NCBI GenBank assembly: GCA_018266795.1
Contig: JAFDZV010000010.1
Span: 1 to 64,000 of the forward strand
Direction: 5' to 3'
DNA length: 64,000 nucleotides
Source: Bacteroidota bacterium
Lineage (GTDB): Bacteria > Bacteroidota > Ignavibacteria > OLB7
This document shows positions 53,967 through 63,177 of this stretch, in pieces; position 1 is the first letter of the stretch; every line of letters starts with the position of its first letter. The notes below the pieces were generated by a model. The model was given only the letters and a program-made list of their open reading frames with translations, had not been told where the DNA came from and made no database searches. The position numbers were made by a program, and so were the translations under genes.

Positions 53967-54760
53967 TACACGCCGCCCATCCGCGGCACGGGCGCTTCCT
54001 CCCGATCATCGTACATGCGTTGCGCCACCACGAGGCGGTACCCGGTATCGAGTTCACGCAGAGCCGGAACACCTGCGTTCCGTTCGGCCCAGATTCCGCT
54101 CTCGATATCGCGACGCAGGGTGTCGATACGCTCCTCCACATTGTGCAGACGGGAGAAGGTGGAGATCGCGGAGCGCACTCCATCATCCAGATACGCATCG
54201 GGCCTGCGCCAGTATGCTCCGAAGAAGCCATCGGTGCAATCGTGCGGCACCGGAACAACCCGTATGTCCGCCCCACCCAGTTCCTGCGCCAGATCCTCGA
54301 CCAATGGGAAGATGCGGCGATCGAGCTCCAGCGCGTCCGGGAAGTAGTCGCGATAGAGCCAGAAGCCGGAATGGTGAGGATCCCAGGTAAGCACCACAAC
54401 CCGGCGGCGTGCAACGCGAAGCATCTCGGCAATTCCGGCGCGCCAGTCGGCCCAGTGATGCACTGTCAGGATGGCGAGGCAGGCATCGAACGAGGCATCG
54501 TCGAACGGCAGGTTCTCGGCGGAGGCCTGCACGGCGCGGGCAGCCCCGGCCGGGCGCTGGGCGAGCATGATGCCGGAGGGTTCCACGGCAACAACCTCGC
54601 GATCCAACGGTTCGTACGATCCCGTTCCCGCGCCGACGTTCGCCACCGAGCACGCATCGCCGAGCGCGGCTTCGATCGCAGCGGCAATTCGTTCATCCGG
54701 CCGCCGATACTGCGCGTACTCGCGGCCGATGACATCGTACACAATCGATTCGCTCCCCAT
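53966..54760 (-). CDS. Class I SAM-dependent methyltransferase
   Basis: The protein has 264 residues. Motif I is VANVGAGTGSYEPL (about 38-51), strand 2 ends in VVAVEPSGIML, and motifs II and III are LPFDDASFDACLAILTVHHW and MLRVARRRVVVLTWDP. This is the general UbiE-like methyltransferase group; the substrate is unknown. Its stop overlaps the GTG start of the nucleotidyltransferase remnant by one base, so the two were translationally coupled. Confidence 0.87.
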   Translation of the reverse strand: MGSESIVYDVIGREYAQYRRPDERIAAAIEAALGDACSVANVGAGTGSYEPLDREVVAVEPSGIMLAQRPAGAARAVQASAENLPFDDASFDACLAILTVHHWADWRAGIAEMLRVARRRVVVLTWDPHHSGFWLYRDYFPDALELDRRIFPLVEDLAQELGGADIRVVPVPHDCTDGFFGAYWRRPDAYLDDGVRSAISTFSRLHNVEERIDTLRRDIESGIWAERNAGVPALRELDTGYRLVVAQRMYDDREEAPVPRMGGV

Positions 54761-55222
54761 CTGACGCGCCTCACGTTGAAGTTCACGGCATTGCCGTTGC
54801 CGGCAAAGTTACGCTTCCGTCCGCAACGGCACTTCGTTGTGCGCACCGCGCGCACCGGACGTGCGGATGCGAAAGTCTTTGATTCTGCTCCTTCATTTTA
54901 TAGATTCCTCGCCGTTCGCACCGACGCATCCCAACGCGACATGCCGCACGACGGCAGCGCGGCCGGGTGCATTGATTGCGAATTGACGAACACCCCCGTC
55001 ACCCCCCAATCGTTGCATGTACGTAGAGTTCCTAACATTCGGCACTACAAGGCTTTCAGGTTCCGAAGTGCAATCCGGTTTCGACAGGAACCGGTATTCG
55101 AAAACGATGCACCGCTGCTCCGGCCTTTCGCCCGCACCGCGAACGCATCGTGCTATTCATAACCGCTGCGGCCGGCCTGCGGGCAACACGGCCACACCAA
55201 CCTCGACACGGAGGCGCACGCG
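54761..55222. other. 460-bp divergent gap ahead of the ammonium transporter
   Basis: No gene is supported. It must hold the promoter of the ammonium transporter gene; no NtrC- or P-II-linked site was recognised. Confidence 0.4.
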
Positions 55223-56431
55223 ATGTTCGATACTGGCAACACGGGATTCATGCTGCTGGCCAGCAGCCTGGTGATGTTGATGACGCCGGGACTGGCCTTC
55301 TTCTACGGCGGACTGGTGGGACGGAAGAATGTGCTGACGATCATGATGCAGAGCTTCGTTTCCATGGGCGTAACCACCGTCCTCTGGTATCTGGTGGGAT
55401 ACTCGCTCTGCTTCAGCGGCGGTGAGGGAGGTGTGATCGGCAATCTGGACCACGCGCTTCTTCATGGCATCAAGATCACCGACGCCTTCGGCGGCTCCAC
55501 CGGCATACCGGTGCTGGTTGTTGTGGCCTATCAGATGATGTTCGCCATCATCACGCCGGCACTCATCACCGGCGCATTCACCAACCGCGTTCGGTTCAAG
55601 GCATATCTGATATTCCTCGTGCTCTGGCTCCTCCTGGTCTACTTCCCGTTCGTGCACATGGTATGGGGCGGCGGCCTGCTGCAGAAGTGGGGCGTTCAGG
55701 ATTTCGCCGGCGGCATCGTTGTGCACGCGATTGCAGGCATGGCCGCGCTGGCCTCCGTGCTCTACGTGGGAAAACGGAGAGTGGCTGACAGCGGAGCCCA
55801 CAGCATTCCGCTGGTGGCGCTCGGCACCGGCCTGCTCTGGTTCGGCTGGTACGGCTTCAACGCCGGAAGTGAGATGAAGGTGGATGCCGTTACAGGACTT
55901 GCCTTCCTGAACACGGACGTTGCGGCCTCGTTCGCCGCGGCCGTGTGGCTGCTGCTCGCCTGGACGTTCGAGAAGAAACCGAAATTTCTGGGCCTGCTCA
56001 CCGGAGCGGTGGCAGGCCTTGCCACGATCACACCGGCGGCAGGCTACGTGACGCCCACCGCCGCAGTCGTGATCGGCATGGCGGCCGGCATCGTCTGCTA
56101 CTTCGCAGTATCGCTGAAGAACAAGCTCGGCTGGGACGATGCGCTGGATGTGTGGGGCGTGCACGGCGTTGGCGGAACGCTCGGCATCATCCTGCTCGGC
56201 GTGTTCGCGAACTGGCACGTCAACCCGGCCGGTGTCAACGGTCTGCTGCACGGCAACCCGGATTTCTTCTTCAAGGAATGTGCTGCAGTGATCGGCGCTT
56301 CTGCGTATGCCTTCATCTTCACCTACATCATGCTGGTGCTGATCAACCTGGTCACACCGGTGCGCGTTACCGACGCAGAGGAGCAGGCCGGCCTGGACGA
56401 GGCGCTTCACGGTGAGGCGGCATATATCTAG
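55223..56431 (+). CDS. amt: Ammonium transporter (Amt/Rh family)
   Basis: The protein has 402 residues with eleven predicted membrane helices. The family features are all present: FFYGGLVGRKNVLTIMMQSF near the N-terminus, the twin histidines of the pore in VVHAIAGMAALAS and VWGVHGVGGTLGI, and GYVTPTAAVVIGMAAGIVCY. It moves ammonium/ammonia across the inner membrane. No PII (glnB/glnK) gene is next to it, unlike the usual pair. A beta-barrel porin gene follows 150 bp downstream, with a strong hairpin in between. Confidence 0.96.
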   Translation: MFDTGNTGFMLLASSLVMLMTPGLAFFYGGLVGRKNVLTIMMQSFVSMGVTTVLWYLVGYSLCFSGGEGGVIGNLDHALLHGIKITDAFGGSTGIPVLVVVAYQMMFAIITPALITGAFTNRVRFKAYLIFLVLWLLLVYFPFVHMVWGGGLLQKWGVQDFAGGIVVHAIAGMAALASVLYVGKRRVADSGAHSIPLVALGTGLLWFGWYGFNAGSEMKVDAVTGLAFLNTDVAASFAAAVWLLLAWTFEKKPKFLGLLTGAVAGLATITPAAGYVTPTAAVVIGMAAGIVCYFAVSLKNKLGWDDALDVWGVHGVGGTLGIILLGVFANWHVNPAGVNGLLHGNPDFFFKECAAVIGASAYAFIFTYIMLVLINLVTPVRVTDAEEQAGLDEALHGEAAYI

Positions 56432-56503
56432 CGGAAGGTATCGGACGCCCGGAGCTCCTGCTGCCGCAAGGCACGGGCCGGCCGGCGATACATGCGATGT
56501 ACG

Positions 56504-56542
56504 AGGCGCGAGCCCCGATGCCGGAGCATCGGGCTCGCGCCT
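56504..56542 (+). terminator. Strong terminator-type hairpin after the ammonium transporter
   Basis: AGGCGCGAGCCCCGATGC (56504-56521) pairs with GCATCGGGCTCGCGCCT (56526-56542) over 17 bp with one bulged C and a CGGA tetraloop. It is followed by GTTCCTTACC. It sits 73 bp after the stop and would reduce but may not abolish read-through to the porin gene. Confidence 0.75.
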
Positions 56543-56581
56543 GTTCCTTACCAGCGACAACAGAACCAGGATCTATTTCTC

Positions 56582-57751
56582 ATGAGCCCACTCACCATCG
56601 AGACGATACACCGGGCACGGCACTCTGCCCTTCTGCTTGGGATTCTCCTGCTCGGCCACACCGCCATCCGAGCGCAGGGCGCGGATGGAGGCCATGCGGG
56701 TGACTCAGCCGCGGCTGCCGTGCATGAGAACGGACTTACCATCAACGCATTCCTCTCCACATCGTACTCCCACAACTTCAACAACCCATTGCAGCGGCAG
56801 AACGCGTTCCGCGTGTTCGATTTCGACGACGGTACATTCAAGATCGATGGGTGCGAGGTGGTGCTTGCGAAGGCTGCAACGCATCTCGACGAGGCGGGGT
56901 TCAGAGCGGACGTGGTGATCGGCTCATCCATTCCGCGCATCTCCGCATCGCGAGGCCTGTTCTTCGCCTCGGACGGCGTCGTTCAGGATATCGATCTTCA
57001 GCAGGCATACGCAACATATGTGGCGCCGATCGGCGAGGGGCTGCGCATCGACGTGGGAAAGTTCGTAACGCCGCACGGCTATGAAGTGATTGAGGGTTAC
57101 GATGGCTACAACGACAACGCCAGCCGCTCCTTCCTCTTCGGCTACGCGATTCCGTTCGCACACACGGGTCTGCGGCTCAGCTACACTGCAAGCCCGCAGT
57201 TCACCGTGATGGGAATGCTGGTGAACGGATGGGATGTTGTTCGCGACAACAATGCAGCGAAGAGCGCGTGCGGCCAGGTGATCGTAAGCCCGGCCGAGGG
57301 ACTGAGCCTTGCGTTCTCCTACATGGCCGGCGCGGAGCGTGACAACGACAACACGGACATCCGGCAGCTTGCGGACTTCGTAGGCACCTGGAAGATCGGC
57401 GAAGCCGTTGCATTGGGGGTGAATGCGGACTACGGAGTCGATCCCAACGCGATCGCAGCCGGCCACGACGCCGTATGGCGCGGCGCGGCAGCATACCTGA
57501 AGGTGGCGGCAGGTTCGCGATTCGCATTCACGCTGCGGAGCGAGTACTTTCAGGATCGGGACGGCTTCCGTACGGGAACGCCGCAGATTCTGAAGGAGAT
57601 TACGCTGACGCCGGAGTACCATCCGGCACAGCATCTGATTCTTCGCGCCGACCTGCGTGCGGATGTTTCCTCGGAGAACGTGTTCGACAAAGGCGGCACG
57701 CCAACCAATACACAGCCGACCCTTCTGCTGAACGGCCTGTTTGTCTTCTAG
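56582..57751 (+). CDS. Outer-membrane beta-barrel porin (BBP2/OmpL-like)
   Basis: The protein has about 389 residues; the ATG at 56582 is chosen because a signal peptide follows (ALLLGILLLGHTAIRAQ). The N-terminal part NAFLSTSYSHNFNNPLQRQNAFRVFDFDDGTF is the signature of the putative beta-barrel porin-2 family, and alternating aromatic strands follow (AFTLRSEYFQDRDGF, LILRADLRADVSS). The chain ends in F, as barrels do. It stands behind the ammonium transporter, an arrangement I recognise from other genomes, suggesting a role in passing small nitrogen solutes. Confidence 0.88.
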   Translation: MSPLTIETIHRARHSALLLGILLLGHTAIRAQGADGGHAGDSAAAAVHENGLTINAFLSTSYSHNFNNPLQRQNAFRVFDFDDGTFKIDGCEVVLAKAATHLDEAGFRADVVIGSSIPRISASRGLFFASDGVVQDIDLQQAYATYVAPIGEGLRIDVGKFVTPHGYEVIEGYDGYNDNASRSFLFGYAIPFAHTGLRLSYTASPQFTVMGMLVNGWDVVRDNNAAKSACGQVIVSPAEGLSLAFSYMAGAERDNDNTDIRQLADFVGTWKIGEAVALGVNADYGVDPNAIAAGHDAVWRGAAAYLKVAAGSRFAFTLRSEYFQDRDGFRTGTPQILKEITLTPEYHPAQHLILRADLRADVSSENVFDKGGTPTNTQPTLLLNGLFVF

Positions 57752-58409
57752 TCTCGCCGGCACATGCAGCCACGGCTTCGCCGCGCAAAGCCTCGCGATG
57801 GCCACAGGCATGGCGCACCACATACTACCATCGTCGTCGCGAGACCCCGCGCAGCGGGGGCGTGGCGACCTTTCCCGTTCGACGTAGCGAACCAGCCCGG
57901 CCGCGTGAGACCTGCCCCGCACAGATCGCCACGGCTTCGCTGCGCGAAGCTCACCCAAACACTGCTCCGTGCACTCTCGCGATCGGCCGCAGTGCACGAT
58001 GGTATCGAGAAATCGGTGAGAGCGGTTCGTTCCACCCTATCTGTAGACTGCACCATTCCGAACCATCATTCAGCTCCCCGCAGGGAACGCTCCATGCTTT
58101 CACGATGACGGAGAGGTCGCTGCTGGGCGGAGCTCAGAAGGCGAGAAGAATGCGACTCCTACAGAGAGATTGTTCCGTTGGTACATTGCGGCGTTGGTGC
58201 GCCACGGGCGGAGGACTGCTCCGCATCGCCGAAGTGAGGTGTCGAATACTGACAGCAGGTTGCCGCCGGTTTGCGTCATCGCGATCGATGTGCTACATTC
58301 TTCGACGATCCGGCCGGACGCCGGGAAAAATGCCCCTGGGAGCGCTGATGCCAACGTTTGTCTGCATCGGGCTCCCATCGTAACATATCCGCACAATCGC
58401 CTTTCGTCC
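57752..58409. other. 660-bp gap with short REP-like near-repeats
   Basis: GCCACGGCTTCGCCGCGCAA at about 57770 and GCCACGGCTTCGCTGCGCGA at about 57929 are near-copies that can fold into small hairpins. No gene is supported. I checked for a T-box ahead of the synthetase and found no AGGGTGG-type core. Confidence 0.45.
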
Positions 58410-59681
58410 ATGAACAATCAGTCAGCCGAGGAAGCCCCCGCAGCAACGACATTGCGGGGATGGGTAGAACATGTCCGCATCATGAAGAAGGTTCAATTCT
58501 TCGTACTGAGAATGCCGGACGATACCCTGCTGCAGTGCACGAACCTCGATCAGACGCTGGCCGAGACGATGGCTGCCCTGACTCCGGAGACCGCCGTTGC
58601 CGTAACCGGAACGATTCAGCACAACGAGGGCGTGAAGCTGAACGGCCGCGAACTGATCGTGGAGTCGATCGAGATTCTGAACACGTCGGAGCCGCTTCCG
58701 ATCCAGGACAACGCGAATCCGGACGCTCGTTATCACTGGCGTTTTCTCGATCTGCGCTCGCAGCGCAATCATCTGATCTTCAAGGTTCAGACGCTGATCG
58801 AGCACAGCATGCGCGAGTACTGGAACAACAACGGCTTCATCGAGATTCACTCGCCGAAGCTGATGGGCGTTCCCAGCGAATCGCGGGCGGAGCTTTTCGC
58901 AACGGACTACTTCGGCCAGCCGGCATATCTGGCGCAGTCGCCGCAGTACTATAAACAGTACGCCATCTCGTCCGGCTTCAACAGGGTGTTCGAGATCGGT
59001 CCGGTGTTCCGCGCCGACCCCTCCGCCACGGTCCGTCACACCGCGGAGTTCACCAGTGTGGACGTGGAGATCGCCTGGATCGATTCGCACGAGGACGTAA
59101 TGAAGTTCGAGGAGGAGTGGCTTGCCTACGTGCTGGGGAAGGTGGCGGCGCAATACGGCGACGAGATTCGCGAGACATTCGGCGTGGAGGTTGTGGTGCC
59201 GACGGTTCCGTTCCCCCGCATTCCGATCGCCCAGGCATACGAGATCGTTCACTCCATGGGGCATGAGATCGAGCGGCACGGCGATCTGGATGCACAGGCG
59301 GAATCCAAACTCGGAGAGTATGTGAAGGAGAAGTTCGGCCACGAGTTTCTCTTCGTGACGGACTACCCGATCAACGTACGGCCGTTCTATCACATGCGTG
59401 ATGGGAACACGACACGCAGCTTCGATCTGCTCTGGAAAGGAATGGAGATCACCACCGGGGCGCAGCGCGAGCATCGCTACGATGTGCTGGCCGCACAGGC
59501 TGTGGAGAAGGGGATCACGCTGGGGCACATCGAGTTCTACACGGAGTGCTTCAAGTTCGGCTGCCCGCCGCATGGCGGCCTGGGCCTTGGGCTCTCGCGC
59601 GTCGTGATGCTGCTTCTGAATCTCCCGAACATCCGCGAGGCAACGTTCATCAGCCGCACGAAGAACCGCTTGGTGCCGTAA
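58410..59681 (+). CDS. aspS: Aspartyl-tRNA synthetase, archaeal-type (probably non-discriminating)
   Basis: The protein has 423 residues, much shorter than the about 590 of the usual bacterial enzyme, and lacks the bacterial insertion domain. The N-terminal OB fold binds the anticodon (LRGWVEHVRIMKKVQFFVLR). Class II motifs follow: motif 1 (GFIEIHSPKLMGVPSESRAE), motif 2 (VFEIGPVFRADPSATVRHT, FTSVDVEIAW) and motif 3 (GGLGLGLSRVVMLLLNLPNI). The archaeal-type enzyme charges tRNA-Asp and often tRNA-Asn, requiring GatCAB for correction. Start at 58410; the longer frame upstream has no support. Confidence 0.92.
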   Translation: MNNQSAEEAPAATTLRGWVEHVRIMKKVQFFVLRMPDDTLLQCTNLDQTLAETMAALTPETAVAVTGTIQHNEGVKLNGRELIVESIEILNTSEPLPIQDNANPDARYHWRFLDLRSQRNHLIFKVQTLIEHSMREYWNNNGFIEIHSPKLMGVPSESRAELFATDYFGQPAYLAQSPQYYKQYAISSGFNRVFEIGPVFRADPSATVRHTAEFTSVDVEIAWIDSHEDVMKFEEEWLAYVLGKVAAQYGDEIRETFGVEVVVPTVPFPRIPIAQAYEIVHSMGHEIERHGDLDAQAESKLGEYVKEKFGHEFLFVTDYPINVRPFYHMRDGNTTRSFDLLWKGMEITTGAQREHRYDVLAAQAVEKGITLGHIEFYTECFKFGCPPHGGLGLGLSRVVMLLLNLPNIREATFISRTKNRLVP

Positions 59682-59715
59682 ACCCGACGCCGGTTCGCAC
59701 GATAGTCCGATTCCA

Positions 59716-59743
59716 ACCGGGCCTGGGTTCTCTCAGGCCCGGT
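59716..59743. terminator. Terminator-type hairpin between convergent genes
   Basis: ACCGGGCCTG (59716-59725) pairs perfectly with CAGGCCCGGT (59734-59743) around an 8-base loop. It lies 35 bp past the synthetase stop and 75 bp before the stop of the serine hydrolase. Confidence 0.7.
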
Positions 59744-59817
59744 GTGCCATCCACCCCTTCGGGCACGCCTCCGTGCGCAGCATCCACTCCGCTCTGTTCC
59801 GCCCCCCGTTACCGGCG

Positions 59818-61104
59818 TCAGGGCCCGGCCTGTGCCTCGATTCGCCGCACACAGCGCTCAACCGCCCTTCGCAGCGCCAGGTCGCGCGGGTCATTGGTTG
59901 GATAGTAGTCCATGCGCGTCATGACATATGCGTAGCCGATCCCCATGTCGGGATCGGCAAAGCCGAAGGAGCCTCCGGCGCCGGGCGTTCCGAATGCGCG
60001 CGGCGAGCTGCCGAAGAGCGTATCGGGCCCGGGGCGGGAGAAACCGAGCATGTAGCAACTCGGCAAACCCAGCACCGCATCATCGGCCGCCGCTGCCGGC
60101 GCCGTCAACTCCTCGAGCGTCTCCGCTCGCAGGCCAAGCTCCGTACCTCCGGTCGCGAACACGCCGTATGCGCGGGCGATGGCGCGCGCCTCGCCGATAC
60201 CGTTGCCGGAGGGGAGCTCGATATGCCTGAACGCGGGATCGTTCGGATCGAACCCGGCAGGAACGCTGAACGATTTCGTGAGATAGGACCACGGCCAGAT
60301 CAGGCGCGCGATCATCGGAAGGGGTGCCTTGGAGATGTTCATCATTCCCCCCGCCGGACTTGCCACCTCCACATGAGCAACGCACGAATCGGGTACATCT
60401 CCGGGAAGACCGATGTAGAAGCGAATGCCGAGCGGCCGGGCAATCTCCTCCTGAAAGAACGTGCCCAGGCTTCTGTGCTTCGGATCGGCATGGCTCAGGA
60501 GGGCGTTCATGTAGAGGCCAAGCGTTGAGCTGTGATATCCCTGCCTCGTGCCCGGCACCCACTCCGGTTTCTGCCGCGCGAGAAAGCGCGCCGTGCTATC
60601 CAGATCCGCAACCATGGTTACCGGAAGTTCATCGTCGAACTCCACAAGTCCTGCCTGATGCCCCAGCAGCTGCCGCACAGTGATGTTCTCCTTGCCGTTC
60701 TGCGCGAAGTCCGGCCAGTAGTGCGCCACCTTCTCGTTGTAGTCCAGCCACCCGTGCGAGTGTGCCACCGCAAGCGTCATCGCCGCCATCCCTTTCGTTG
60801 TGGAGAATACCGGTACCATCGTTCCGGCCTCCCACGGCTTCCTGGCATCGTAGTCGCGATAGCCGCCCCACAGATCAACCACGTTGCGTCCCCTGTAGTA
60901 CACTGCGCATGCCGCGCCAAGTTCGTTCCGCTCCGTGAAGTTGCGTACGAACTCCGTCCGCACCTCCTCGAAGCCCGGAGCCACCTCGCCGCCAACCGTT
61001 GCCTCGATCTCGCCCCCTGCCAGCCGGCCACCGGAGCAGCCGGCAAACAGGCACACAGCCGGAACCATTCCGGCGGCGATCATCATCTGCAGCATTATCC
61101 TCAT
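59818..61104 (-). CDS. Lipoprotein beta-lactamase-family serine hydrolase
   Basis: The protein has 428 residues. A lipobox signal peptide (LQMMIAAGMVPAVCLFAGC) predicts lipid anchoring. The nucleophile motif is STTK in PVFSTTKGMAAMTL, the second motif is YHSS in GYHSSTLGLYMNALL, and a region near FGTPGAGGSFGF stands for the third box. It belongs to the esterase/beta-lactamase class C fold, sometimes called the esterase EstB type; the substrate is unknown. It is convergent with the synthetase gene and divergent from the FNR-like gene. Confidence 0.87.
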   Translation of the reverse strand: MRIMLQMMIAAGMVPAVCLFAGCSGGRLAGGEIEATVGGEVAPGFEEVRTEFVRNFTERNELGAACAVYYRGRNVVDLWGGYRDYDARKPWEAGTMVPVFSTTKGMAAMTLAVAHSHGWLDYNEKVAHYWPDFAQNGKENITVRQLLGHQAGLVEFDDELPVTMVADLDSTARFLARQKPEWVPGTRQGYHSSTLGLYMNALLSHADPKHRSLGTFFQEEIARPLGIRFYIGLPGDVPDSCVAHVEVASPAGGMMNISKAPLPMIARLIWPWSYLTKSFSVPAGFDPNDPAFRHIELPSGNGIGEARAIARAYGVFATGGTELGLRAETLEELTAPAAAADDAVLGLPSCYMLGFSRPGPDTLFGSSPRAFGTPGAGGSFGFADPDMGIGYAYVMTRMDYYPTNDPRDLALRRAVERCVRRIEAQAGP

Positions 61105-61469
61105 CGTTCACTCCATGCGTTTCCCGTCGGCCATCGAATTGTCGGCAACATATCCAGACCCCGGCCGCTCCACCATGATGCCGGTCAATCCGATGCGAAC
61201 GGCATGTCGCGGCGGCCTGCGTCGCAGAGCGGACTGCAGGCCGGCTCCTGCGGTGATACGCTCGTCGACGCCGACCGGAAGGAACGCCTCGGCAGCGCAC
61301 GTCATATTGGGCTCATGTTTGGCGGGTATGTTGCGCCCCGTAGTTCATGAAAAGGCCAACCAGCCCTGAAAACCCCTCCGGAACATGGATTGCGAAACCA
61401 TCGCGCAGAATTCGTCAGCGAGTTGTGCGTTGTCACTCTCGAACAACGACTCCGGCACCAGAGGAACCC
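61105..61469. other. Divergent promoter region of the hydrolase and the FNR-like gene
   Basis: No gene is supported in this 365-bp gap. No regulatory box with a clear consensus was found on this side. Confidence 0.4.
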
Positions 61470-62186
61470 ATGAGCCGCAACCTTCAGTGTGCATCCCCCA
61501 ACTGCTCCACATGCAGCGCCCGCGACCGCTCGGTATTCGCACAGCTCACACCGAATGAGCTTGGCGATCTGTCCGATACCAAGGGGTGCCGGATGTATTC
61601 AAAGGGGGAGTTCATCTTTCGGGCCGATGAATCCCCCAAGGTGTTGTACTGTATCCATCAGGGCGCGATCAAGATCTACAAGGTGGGACGCGACGGCAAA
61701 GAGCAGATCATCAGGCTGGCGCAGCGCGGCGACATTCTCGGCTATCGCTCGCTGATCAGCGGAGAGCGGTATCGCACGTTCGCTACGCCTGTGGAGAACG
61801 CCGTCATCTGCCGGATCCCGAAGGATGCATTCCTCGGCATGATGGCCCAGAGTCTCAATCTCTCGGCAAGAATCATCGACCTCCTGGCCAACGAGCTGAA
61901 GGCGGCAGAGGACAAGATTGTTCAGATTGCACAGAAGCCGGTACGGGAGCGTCTGGCGGAGGCATTCCTGATGCTGCACAATGCGAGCGGAGAGGAGGCC
62001 GATCGGTCGAAGCTCGGCATCAATCTCACGCGCGGAGAGCTTGCCAACCTGGTTGGGACTGCAGCGGAGACGGTAAGCCGTATCCTGACGACTTTCAAGG
62101 AGGAACGAATCATCAGGATGCGGGGCCGTGCAATTCTTATCAACGACTACAATGCCCTGGTGGGCGCCGCCAACCTTCAGGACTGA
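61470..62186 (+). CDS. Crp/Fnr-family regulator, FNR-like
   Basis: The protein has 238 residues; GAGGAACCC precedes the ATG at 61470. An N-terminal cysteine cluster (Cys7, Cys12, Cys15) plus Cys40, 61 and 114 could bind an iron-sulfur cluster as in FNR, although the spacing differs from E. coli FNR. A cNMP-type beta barrel spans about 25-130, the dimer helix follows, and the HTH is at about 185-225. Its recognition helix is ETVSRIL with the E-x2-S-R pattern that contacts TTGAT half-sites. It probably senses oxygen or redox state. A gene carrying only the barrel lies 285 bp downstream, behind a TTGAT box. Confidence 0.88.
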   Translation: MSRNLQCASPNCSTCSARDRSVFAQLTPNELGDLSDTKGCRMYSKGEFIFRADESPKVLYCIHQGAIKIYKVGRDGKEQIIRLAQRGDILGYRSLISGERYRTFATPVENAVICRIPKDAFLGMMAQSLNLSARIIDLLANELKAAEDKIVQIAQKPVRERLAEAFLMLHNASGEEADRSKLGINLTRGELANLVGTAAETVSRILTTFKEERIIRMRGRAILINDYNALVGAANLQD

Positions 62187-62369
62187 TCAATCGGCAGCAC
62201 GTCGCATCGGGCTTCATTGCAGCGCATGAAATCCGGATGCATGGAACGATATTCCACACCGGCATGTTCGGCGGGCATCGACTTCGGGCCCGCCGATTTC
62301 CGTTCAAGATGTTCGCCACCGTGCGCTCCTCCGATCCACTCACGGACATCGCCATAATATTATCTCATT

Positions 62370-62383
62370 TTGATCAACATCAT
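62370..62383 (+). promoter_or_regulatory. FNR-type box upstream of the barrel-only gene
   Basis: TTGAT-CAAC-ATCAT matches the TTGAT-N4-ATCAA FNR consensus in 9 of 10 defined positions. A CATAAT hexamer at 62426-62431 would place the box near -61.5, a class I activator position. No good -35 was seen. The surroundings are AT-rich, as promoters are. Confidence 0.55.
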
Positions 62384-62471
62384 ATTGCAAGGCAGGAATT
62401 CCGGATATGTTTGGATTGTTCATGACATAATAACGATGCACCGTTCGGATCTTTAATAGCAGGGAACAATC

Positions 62472-62891
62472 ATGATATGCACATGTTCGATTCTTCAGCA
62501 GGCACGTGCCGGTGACCTGAGCGACGATGAATTCCTGAATATATTCGAAAGCCGGGTTATGCAGACATTCTACGATGGCGAGGAGATATTCAGGGAAGGA
62601 GATGCGATAGAAAGGATCTACTGTATCCATTCAGGGAATATCCTGCTTCTGAAGGGTGAGCAGGGCGGCCACGTGGTGGATTCGATCGGTCCCGGTGAGC
62701 TTCTGGGCGTTGCAAGCATCTTCTCGGGCACGCGGTGGAGTACGACGGCAAAGGCAACCGGAACGCTGCTGGCGTGTTCTCTTCCGAGGCAGACATTCAT
62801 GATGCTCGCAGCACACTGCCCGGCATTGATGCTCCATGCAGCGGAGCAGACATGCCGGCGTCTCGATCGCATCGAAATGGCGATGTGGTGA
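62472..62891 (+). CDS. Cyclic-nucleotide-binding-domain-only protein (Crp/Fnr relative without HTH)
   Basis: The protein has 139 residues. It aligns with the barrel of Crp/Fnr proteins: FYDGEEIFREGDAIERIYCI, then GNILLLKG, GPGELLGVASIFSG, and a short helix ending RRLDRIEMAMW. The DNA-binding part is missing, so it cannot act as a normal regulator. It may sense a ligand, act as a decoy or dimer partner, or be a truncated gene. The FNR-type box lies 89 bp upstream. The cysteines near its start (MICTCSIL) are unlike the neighbouring FNR-like protein. Confidence 0.82.
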   Translation: MICTCSILQQARAGDLSDDEFLNIFESRVMQTFYDGEEIFREGDAIERIYCIHSGNILLLKGEQGGHVVDSIGPGELLGVASIFSGTRWSTTAKATGTLLACSLPRQTFMMLAAHCPALMLHAAEQTCRRLDRIEMAMW

Positions 62892-63177
62892 AGCCGAACC
62901 GGCCATCCCATCCGCGCGGTGAGGGTCTCGGCGTTCATCGTGTTCGCGGCGGAGAAATGCAGTGGAGTTTGCACGCACCCGAAGAAATACGGGTTCCGCG
63001 ATTGCGAACATTCTCCGTTCGAGGCACCGCACTTCATCGCCCCGGTACCAATGCGAAGGAGTTCACACGCGCCCGAGGAAAAACAGGTTTCGCGATGTGA
63101 ACTCCATTTTGCTCGATGCATCCTTCTTCAGCGCATCAGCACGAACGTTCGGCCCGGTGCAGGTACATCACCCCACT

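Noticed and set aside
57752-58409. T-box or other riboswitch upstream of the aspartyl-tRNA synthetase
   Set aside because: The T-box core AGGGTGG-N-ACCGCG is absent and no terminator/antiterminator pair was seen.
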